The notes under the pieces were generated by a model that was not told the DNA's origin, searched no databases, and saw nothing but the letters and a program-made list of their open reading frames with translations. Both the position numbers and the translations under genes were made by a program. A DNA stretch of 12,452 nt from an uncultured Chloroflexota bacterium (GTDB taxonomy: Bacteria; Chloroflexota; Anaerolineae; Caldilineales; Caldilineaceae), in contig CAIRNL010000360.1 in assembly GCA_903879975.1 (NCBI GenBank), positions 1 to 12,452 of the forward strand, read 5' to 3'. This document shows, in pieces, positions 7,813-12,452 of the stretch (its first letter is position 1; every line of letters begins with the position of its first letter).

Positions 7813-9096
7813 GTGTCAGCCAAGCGAACTCGATTGAACAGCTATCTGGCGCTGCTGCAGCGCAACCCCAATTTTCGTAACCTCTGGCTGGCGCGGGTCG
7901 TCAGCAACCTGGGCGACTGGTTCAACCTGCTTGCCTCGGCGACGCTTATCGCCAATTTGAGCGGTGCGGGCACGGCCATTAGCCTGCTCTTTCTGGCACG
8001 CTTCCTGCCGCTCTTCTTGATGAGCCCCTTTGCCGGCGTACTGGCAGACCGCTTCGATCGCCGCAAGATTATGATCGTTACCGATCTGCTGCGTGCGGGG
8101 ACCGTGTTCAGTTTCCTTTTCGTGGATCGGCCTGAACGAATCTGGCTGCTTTACGTACTCACTGCGCTGCAGTTCGTTTTCAGCGCAGTATTCACCCCGG
8201 CCCAGCAGGCCTACCTGCCCGCTGTGGTGGATCAGGACGATCTGGTCACGGCCAATGCGCTCGACAGCCTGACGTGGAGCAGCATGCTCGCCATCGGCGC
8301 GTTGCTGGGCGGGCTGGCCACGGCCTTTTTGGGTGTTCAGGCTGCCTTTGTCCTGGATGCGTTGACCTTTGTCGTTGCGGCATGGTTCGTTGCGCGTGTG
8401 CCGATTGCCAGCCATGGCAGGACGCAGCAGGCTGGCAGCAAGAGCACGATGCGCGCTGGGCTGCTCGAAATCGTTGAGGGGATGCGCTACCTGTGGGGCC
8501 GGCCAGTGCTGTTGATCTTTGCGCTGGTCAAGGCGGGCGGATCGCTTGTGTGGGGTGGCGTCAATGTGCTGGAAATCCCGCTGGCCGAGCAGGCCTTCCC
8601 GCTCGCCGGCAACGGCACGCTCTCGCTCGGCTTCATCTATGCAGCGGTCGGCATTGGCACCGGCTTTGGCCCGCTGCTGGTGCGGGCCTGGCTGGGCGAC
8701 AGCTACAGCAGCCTGCTCAAGGCCATCACCATTGGTTTTGCCGCCATGACGCTGGGCATCTGCGGGCTGGCAGTCGCGCCGAATCTGGGCTGGGTTCTGG
8801 CGGCGACGACTGTGCGCGGCATCGGCACGGGCATGATCTGGGTATTCTCGGCTGTGCTGCTGCAGATTCTCATTCCCAACCGGCTGCGCGGGCGTGTTTT
8901 TGCCTTCGAATTCGCTGCACTCACGCTGACGCAGTCAGCTAGCACGCTATGGGCCGGCTTTGCCTACGATACGCTGGGACTGGCCCTCGCCCAGATCTTT
9001 CTGAGTGCTGGGCTGGCGGGCGCCGCCATCAGCGGCGCATGGTTGCTCTTCTACATGCGTGTGCGGCGCCGGCCAGCTCCTGTCAGCGAGGCGTGA
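7813..9096 (+). CDS. MFS permease, MFS_3/EntS-like exporter type
   Basis: This is a 427-residue inner-membrane transporter with about twelve hydrophobic segments, probably a proton-driven exporter. The N-terminus NPNFRNLWLARVVSNLGDWF is typical of the MFS_3 (enterobactin exporter-like) group. The loop between helices 2 and 3 carries motif A as GVLADRFDRRKI, and LNSLTW-like text appears as NALDSLTWSS in helix 5. The central cytoplasmic loop is Arg/Lys rich, and the C-terminus ends in a basic tail, RVRRRPAPVSEA. The start is a GTG only 3 bp after the amidohydrolase stop with no clear Shine-Dalgarno site, so translation is probably coupled to the upstream gene. Substrate is unknown; peptides, drugs or products of the neighbouring hydrolase are possible. 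Its last ~150 bp overlap, on the opposite strand, the read-through end of the WS/DGAT reading frame. Confidence 0.92.
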   Translation: MSAKRTRLNSYLALLQRNPNFRNLWLARVVSNLGDWFNLLASATLIANLSGAGTAISLLFLARFLPLFLMSPFAGVLADRFDRRKIMIVTDLLRAGTVFSFLFVDRPERIWLLYVLTALQFVFSAVFTPAQQAYLPAVVDQDDLVTANALDSLTWSSMLAIGALLGGLATAFLGVQAAFVLDALTFVVAAWFVARVPIASHGRTQQAGSKSTMRAGLLEIVEGMRYLWGRPVLLIFALVKAGGSLVWGGVNVLEIPLAEQAFPLAGNGTLSLGFIYAAVGIGTGFGPLLVRAWLGDSYSSLLKAITIGFAAMTLGICGLAVAPNLGWVLAATTVRGIGTGMIWVFSAVLLQILIPNRLRGRVFAFEFAALTLTQSASTLWAGFAYDTLGLALAQIFLSAGLAGAAISGAWLLFYMRVRRRPAPVSEA

Positions 9097-10435
9097 ACGG
9101 GGAGTGTGCAGCTGGTGCACTCGGCAGTAGGGTGAGCCAGACAGTGGCCGGTTCTTGCATGGACGCCTGACAGCCGTCGGCGCAGCGCACAGGGCAGGGG
9201 CCATGGTTGCTGCCGCAGCGTGCAGCCGCGCAAATTCAGCGTTGAATTCTGCCGTGATCTGCTCCGGATCTGGCACGAGACCGGCGTCGGACATGATCCC
9301 CAGCGTCACAGCGCCATCGTAGCTGAGGATACTGATTTCCATTCCCAGTGCGCCTGGATGCGGCACCCAGAAGATCATCCTGTCGACTCGAGAGCCGGCT
9401 AGATAGAGCGGCTGCCGGGGGCCAGCGACGTTGGTCTTGACCAACGTCGCCTTGCTGCCAAAGATGCCGACAGCCAGATCTTCCACCGGCCGCGGCGTGC
9501 GACCAAAGATGTTCAGGATGGCCAGAAAGACTGCTGCTTCGGGGGAACGTTTGATGGCACCCATGGCCTGTTGGATGGCATGCAGCCGTTCGATGCGCAG
9601 ATCGACCGGCACGATGGAGCGGATGATCATGCCTGGCTGGGCGCGGCCACGCGCTTGCAGATAACGGCGCAGCGCGCCAGCCGTGGCCGCGACCAGCACA
9701 TCGTTGACCTTGGCATTTGTCGCCTTACCTACGGCCTTGATGGCGTCCAGAGCGATGGGCTCGGACCACGCCATGCGTTTGGGAACGCCGAGTTTACCCT
9801 TGGGCGGCGACTGTGGGTCCGGTGTTTTGAGGAGCGTACCCACGGCGACGCCGGCGCTCTGGGCCGCCAGTTGCACAAATTTGACTGTCTGGGACGGATG
9901 CAAGAGGAGGTTGGTGCCGCTGCCCACGGCCTGCGCCGACTGTTCGAGCAATCGCCCGACAGGCCGTGCCAGCGCATCGAGCAAGCCTGTGCGCGGCAGT
10001 GGCAGCGGTATCGGCGCACGATCGAGCGGTGCGCCGCACTCCTTGTCGAAGAGTAACTGGGCGATCACCATCATCGCCGTACCGTCGCCGACACAGTGGT
10101 GAAAGCGGAGGATCGCGGCGCTCCCGCCGTCGACACAATCGACGACATGAACCTGCCAGAGCGGTCGGCGATAGTCGAGCGGCGTGCTGGCGATGTCGCT
10201 GAGCAGGTCGGGCAATGCCTGCTTGGTGCGCGGCTCGGGCAGGGCAACATGATGGAAATGGTCGTCGAAAGCGTGCGATCGGCAGCAGCCGATGAGCGTA
10301 GACGGCTTTGACGCGCTCGAAGTCAAGCGGTGTGCCGGTCAGCACCACGCCGGTCACCATGGCGAGATTGGTGGCGCCATCCATATGATACCAGGCGGCA
10401 TCGACCGGATCCATGGCCTGTAGTTTGGCAGCCAT
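8947..10435 (-). pseudogene. Wax ester synthase/diacylglycerol acyltransferase (WS/DGAT), frameshifted with an internal deletion
   Basis: The enzyme family joins acyl-CoA to a long-chain alcohol or diacylglycerol to make storage lipid. The N-terminal ~54 codons (10435 down to about 10272) read MAAKLQAMDPVDAAWYHMDG and continue through LDFERVKAVYAHRLLPIARF. The rest lies one base out of phase, from DDHFHHVALPEP onward. It includes the catalytic HHxxxDG motif HHCVGDG (10081-10101), NDVLVAATAGALRRYL, and the C-terminal part ending SYDGAVTLGIMSDAGLVPDPE. At the junction (about 10263-10272) the segment expected between the 'RFRQ' and 'FDLDxH' regions, about 20-25 residues, is absent. The break therefore looks like an out-of-frame deletion and not a simple 1-base error. 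Downstream there are about 440 open codons, so the event is recent or an assembly artefact. The tail carries a Cys/His motif (9115-9189) and then about 55 further codons running antisense through the end of the permease gene. Confidence 0.85.
9115..9189 (-). other. C-terminal Cys/His (CX9CX10CX2H) metal-knuckle-like motif of the WS/DGAT
   Basis: After the acyltransferase domain the frame reads CAAPTAVRRPC, KNRPLSGSPYC and RVH, i.e. C-x9-C-x10-C-x2-H. The short G/S-rich 'GSPYC' turn and the 'PCKNR' block resemble small Cys/His zinc-binding tails found at the ends of unrelated bacterial proteins (DUF5763-like). The assignment is from memory of the pattern and is not tested. Conservation of all four potential ligands suggests the tail was under selection before the frame broke. 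Confidence 0.5.
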
Positions 10436-10438
10436 CGT

Positions 10439-10446
10439 CCCTCCTT
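10439..10446 (-). promoter_or_regulatory. Strong ribosome binding site of the WS/DGAT gene
   Basis: On the minus strand AAGGAGGG lies three bases before the ATG (10435). This fixes the start of the gene and shows that the initiation signals are intact despite the broken frame. Confidence 0.75.
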
Positions 10447-10454
10447 GCGGTGAG

Positions 10455-10496
10455 TGCTGCCGGCACAGGCAGCAGGAGTCGTTGTGGCACAGGCAG
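10455..10496. repeat. Hairpin and 11-bp direct repeat in the WS/DGAT leader
   Basis: GGCACAGGCAG occurs at 10462-10472 and again at 10486-10496 (24-bp period). The first copy overlaps a hairpin formed by TGCTGCC (10455-10461) and GGCAGCA (10468-10474) with a 6-nt loop. In the minus-strand mRNA this hairpin sits about 9 nt upstream of the Shine-Dalgarno sequence. A role in translation control is possible but speculative. Confidence 0.35.
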
Positions 10497-10627
10497 ATTC
10501 TGTCTCTTTCACGATAGCACAGCTGCCAGAAAACTTTGCCAGTCTGTCGGGCAGTTTCTCGAAAAGCGCGTCTTTGTGTTTAATCCAATATAGGCTGGTA
10601 ATCCCTCGATCGTGATTCTTTCAATTC

Positions 10628-10642
10628 ACAAACCAGGTTTGT
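10628..10642. promoter_or_regulatory. 15-bp palindrome, candidate operator upstream of the Rid/luciferase-like pair
   Basis: ACAAACC (10628-10634) and GGTTTGT (10636-10642) are perfect inverted 7-bp arms around a single A. The palindrome ends 19 bp before the TTGACA -35 at 10662 and lies in the gap between the divergent WS/DGAT and Rid genes. It fits a site for a dimeric repressor or activator. No regulator gene is adjacent. Confidence 0.4.
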
Positions 10643-10661
10643 CTAGGCCGTAGAATAATGA

Positions 10662-10691
10662 TTGACACGCTACTAGGAAGAACACTGTACA
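10662..10691 (+). promoter_or_regulatory. Candidate promoter of the Rid/luciferase-like operon with overlapping palindrome
   Basis: There is a perfect TTGACA at 10662-10667. The likely -10 is TGTACA (10686-10691, 18-bp spacer) or the better TACAGT (10688-10693, 20-bp spacer). Both lie inside the perfect 10-bp palindrome ACTGTACAGT (10684-10693), which could be an operator masking the -10. The weak -10 suggests a regulated promoter. Confidence 0.45.
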
Positions 10692-10709
10692 GTCAAACAG
10701 GAGAAGATC

Positions 10710-11114
10710 ATGACGCAGGGGCGCCGATCCGTCAGCAGCGAGACAGTCTGGGAGAGCATGGCAGGCTACAGCCGCGCCGTGCGTGTTGGGGATCGCATCC
10801 TCGTGTCGGGTACAACGGCTACCGGCCCCGATGGCCTCGTCGGAGCCGGTGACCCGGCAGCACAGGCGCACTATGCCATCGCCAAGATCGAGGCAGCGAT
10901 TCGCCAGCTTGGCGGCCGGCTGGAAGATGTCGTGCGCACGCGCGTCTATGTCAGTGACGTTGCGCACTGGGAGGCAGTTGCGCGCGTGCATGGCGAGCGC
11001 TTCGGCTCTATCCGCCCGGCCAACACGCTCGTCGAGGCACGGCTCGTCGGACCGGAGTATCTGGTCGAAATCGAGGCCGAAGCCATTGTCGGCGCCGGCG
11101 AGGGAATCGCGTGA
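10710..11114 (+). CDS. Rid (YjgF/YER057c/UK114) family protein without the catalytic Arg
   Basis: This is a 134-residue protein of the trimeric Rid fold. Family landmarks are a hydrophobic strand near RVGDRILVSGTTAT, the helix QAHYAIAKIEAAIRQLGG, the strand VVRTRVYVSDVAHW, and the C-terminal block RPANTLVEARLVGPEYLVEI. In imine-deaminating RidA the Arg of the 'PARxxV' motif binds the substrate carboxylate. Here that position is Asn (PANTLV), as in the archetype-divergent Rid4-7 groups. Deamination of 2-aminoacrylate is therefore unlikely, and the role is more likely tied to the neighbouring oxidoreductase. Start: ATG at 10710 with AGGAGAAG at 10699-10706. The TGA (11112-11114) overlaps the start of the next gene, so the two are translationally coupled. 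Confidence 0.93.
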   Translation: MTQGRRSVSSETVWESMAGYSRAVRVGDRILVSGTTATGPDGLVGAGDPAAQAHYAIAKIEAAIRQLGGRLEDVVRTRVYVSDVAHWEAVARVHGERFGSIRPANTLVEARLVGPEYLVEIEAEAIVGAGEGIA

Positions 11115-12127
11115 TGCATTTTAGCCTACGTCTCAACAATGATCTGGCAGTGACGGAGTATGTCGCCGTTGCGCAGGCGGCCGAAGCGGCCGGCTTTGAC
11201 CAGATTTGGGTCAGCAACGACCTGTTTCTGCGCAGTGCGCCGGTGATTTTGCAGGCGATTGCCCACGCCACGGAGCGTATCGAGGTCGGTACGGGGATTC
11301 TCAACCCGTACACGATCCATCCAGCTGAGATCGCCATGCTGGCTGCAACGCTGGACGAAGCGACTGGCAATCGCTTCAACCTGGGGCTGGCGGCAGGTGC
11401 CGGTGAGTTCCTGAAATGGGTCGGCATCGAGAATGCGCAGCCGCTCACAGCCATGCGCGAGTCAGTGCTGGCCATCCGCGGCTTGCTGCGCGGCGAGCGT
11501 GTCCCAATGGCGGGCAGTTTTCTGCGGTGGAGCGGCGAGGCGTATCTACGCTTCCGCGCGCCGCGCGTGACGCCGATCTATATCGGGGCACTGGGTCCCA
11601 AGATGTTGGCTTTGACCGGCGAAATAGCCGACGGTGCACTGCCGCTGCTCTTTCCACCGGAGCATTATTTTGCTGTACTTCCCTATGTGGAAGAAGGGCT
11701 GGCAGTGCGCTCGGAGACGCTGGCGCCGCTTGATCTGGCAGCGTGCATCTGGGTATCGCTTTCGACCGACAGTGCGGCTGCACGGCGCGTCCTGGCCGAA
11801 AAGATTGCGTATTACGGCCATGCCCTGAGCCCGCTCATCCTGGCTCGTCTTGACGTCGAGCAGGCGGATTTTCGTCCGATTGAGCAGGCACTCATGGTAG
11901 AGCGCGATCTAGAACGCGCGGTGAGCCTGGTGGACGACCGCATGCTGCGAATCGGGGTAGTAGGCACCGCCGCCGATGTCATCGAACGCCTGGAGCCGTT
12001 GGTTGCCGCCGGTGTGCGGCACTTGAGCTTTGGCCCACCGCTTGGGCCGAATCGGCTCGAAGCCGTGAATCTGCTGGCTGAGGTTCTGCGCCATTTCCGG
12101 TGTGGCGAACCAGGCCAGCAAAAATAA
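11114..12127 (+). CDS. Luciferase-like (LLM) oxidoreductase, putatively F420-dependent
   Basis: This is a roughly 337-residue TIM-barrel protein of the bacterial luciferase/Mer superfamily, a cytoplasmic oxidoreductase using FMN or coenzyme F420. Features are the N-terminal strand MHFSLRLNND, AAEAAGFDQIWVSNDLF, the cofactor-binding region VGTGILNPYTIHPAEIAM followed by ATLDEATGNRFNLGLAAG, and IYIGALGPKMLALTGEIADG. The 'NPYTIHPAEIA' and 'TLDEATGNRF' blocks are typical of the F420-using Mer-like branch, which I infer from the pattern. The ATG at 11114 shares its A with the TGA of the Rid gene. A GTG at 11111, six bases after GAGGG (11100-11104), is an equally possible start and would give MM at the N-terminus. 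The substrate is unknown. A strong hairpin begins two bases after the stop. Confidence 0.9.
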   Translation: MHFSLRLNNDLAVTEYVAVAQAAEAAGFDQIWVSNDLFLRSAPVILQAIAHATERIEVGTGILNPYTIHPAEIAMLAATLDEATGNRFNLGLAAGAGEFLKWVGIENAQPLTAMRESVLAIRGLLRGERVPMAGSFLRWSGEAYLRFRAPRVTPIYIGALGPKMLALTGEIADGALPLLFPPEHYFAVLPYVEEGLAVRSETLAPLDLAACIWVSLSTDSAAARRVLAEKIAYYGHALSPLILARLDVEQADFRPIEQALMVERDLERAVSLVDDRMLRIGVVGTAADVIERLEPLVAAGVRHLSFGPPLGPNRLEAVNLLAEVLRHFRCGEPGQQK

Positions 12128-12128
12128 C

Positions 12129-12158
12129 AGGGACAGGCGGGTGACTGCCTGTCCCTGA
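12129..12158 (+). terminator. 11-bp-stem hairpin ending the Rid/luciferase-like operon
   Basis: CAGGGACAGGC (12129-12139) pairs perfectly with GCCTGTCCCTG (12148-12158) across an 8-nt loop. It begins two bases after the TAA. No T tract follows, so it is a terminator-like hairpin of the U-less type or a 3'-end stabiliser. Confidence 0.6.
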
Positions 12159-12180
12159 GCCATGAGGGATGCAATTGCAG

Positions 12181-12206
12181 GATCGGCGTCGGGGGATACG
12201 CCGATC
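12181..12206. terminator. Second hairpin downstream of the luciferase-like gene
   Basis: GATCGGCGT (12181-12189) pairs with ACGCCGATC (12198-12206) across an 8-nt loop and is followed by AACAATG. It also lacks a T tract. Together with the hairpin at 12129-12158 it forms a tandem hairpin array with equal loop lengths. Confidence 0.45.
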
Positions 12207-12292
12207 AACAATGTAGAGGTTTGGGGGAGATCGAACTAGATGATTTCCGACTTCAGGGGAGCTGTCTGAACATACTCTACTCTTCAGAGTAA

Positions 12293-12318
12293 TTGACGAT
12301 CGTCAAAGATTCGTCAAA
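12293..12318. promoter_or_regulatory. Palindrome and 11-bp-period repeats, candidate regulator site
   Basis: TTGACGATCGTCAA (12293-12306) is a perfect 14-bp palindrome. Its right half belongs to CGTCAAA (12301-12307), which recurs at 12312-12318, an 11-bp period. The cluster sits 41-66 bp upstream of the -35 at 12359, a usual place for an activator or repressor site. Confidence 0.4.
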
Positions 12319-12358
12319 TAGCGTGGATTTGGGGCAAATTCGGCGGCAAAAAAGGCTC

Positions 12359-12387
12359 TTTACAGAGTACACCGAGTGATTTACAAT
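12359..12387 (+). promoter_or_regulatory. Sigma70-type promoter for a gene beyond the right edge
   Basis: TTTACA (12359-12364, 5/6 match to TTGACA) and TACAAT (12382-12387, 5/6 match to TATAAT) are separated by exactly 17 bp. Transcription would start near 12394. The gene it serves is outside the window. Confidence 0.6.
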
Positions 12388-12452
12388 ACTGATTGACCCG
12401 AACTCTGCAAAGCTTTGCTCACCAAGCAACCAAACAATCAGTCGTTGATATC

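Larger units (their letters stand above)
12128..12452. other. Non-coding region after the luciferase-like gene
   Basis: No gene is visible. The stretch contains two strong hairpins (12129-12158 and 12181-12206), then an AT-richer section with an inverted repeat TACTCT/AGAGTA (12278-12291), the palindrome TTGACGATCGTCAA (12293-12306), a CGTCAAA direct repeat (12301 and 12312), and a good sigma70-type promoter (12359-12387) pointing out of the window. Confidence 0.65.

Noticed and set aside
9571..10102. Plus-strand open frames of 139-161 codons inside the WS/DGAT locus
   Set aside because: They are antisense to conserved acyltransferase motifs and show no recognisable domain or ribosome binding site.
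1..12452. CRISPR array, tRNA, rRNA, insertion sequence or phage attachment site
   Set aside because: No regularly spaced repeats, cloverleaf-like blocks, transposase motifs or terminal inverted repeats with target duplications were seen. The repeats present are short and intergenic.

Overview
The window looks like ordinary chromosome of a bacterium with moderately high GC, most plausibly a member of the Chloroflexota. That placement is an inference. It rests on the large soluble multi-PAS hybrid histidine kinase, the 'WYHMDGATNLAMVTG' type of wax ester synthase/acyl-CoA:diacylglycerol acyltransferase (WS/DGAT), a putative F420-dependent luciferase-like oxidoreductase, and TACAAT/TATAAT-type promoter elements. 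There are no rRNA, tRNA, CRISPR, phage or transposase signatures.

Layout. (1) Positions 1-387 are a leader/promoter region with a hairpin and several TATAAT boxes, followed by one very large cytoplasmic sensor kinase (388-5724: GAF-like domain, about nine PAS domains, HisKA, HATPase, receiver). (2) A short intergenic region (5725-5917) holds a perfect 12-bp-stem hairpin and a tandem 11-bp direct repeat. It precedes a small heat shock protein gene (5918-6376) that ends in a textbook intrinsic terminator. (3) A two-gene unit follows: an M20D-type amidohydrolase (6607-7809) and, 3 bp later, an MFS exporter-like permease (7813-9096). (4) Convergent to it on the minus strand is a WS/DGAT gene (8947-10435). 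It has a strong ribosome binding site and start and a Cys/His metal-knuckle-like tail, but its reading frame is broken near 10270, where about 20-25 expected codons are also missing. (5) Divergent from it is a translationally coupled pair: a Rid (YjgF) family protein lacking the catalytic Arg (10710-11114) and a luciferase-like monooxygenase-fold oxidoreductase (11114-12127). Two palindromes lie in their promoter region and an 11-bp-stem hairpin lies directly after the second stop. (6) Positions 12128-12452 are non-coding and end with a good sigma70-type promoter for a gene beyond the window.

How the genes work together. The kinase appears to stand alone: no response regulator or transporter is beside it. 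The amidohydrolase and permease probably form one transcription unit, possibly hydrolysing N-acyl or amide compounds and exporting substrate or product. The Rid and luciferase-like pair is a small co-translated module that recalls the Rid/flavin-monooxygenase pairing of the Rut pyrimidine pathway, although neither gene is recognisably a Rut orthologue. No complete new defence or mobile system is visible. The items most worth a second look are the broken WS/DGAT with its metal-knuckle tail, the operator-flanked Rid/luciferase-like module, and the 11-bp tandem repeat upstream of hsp20.
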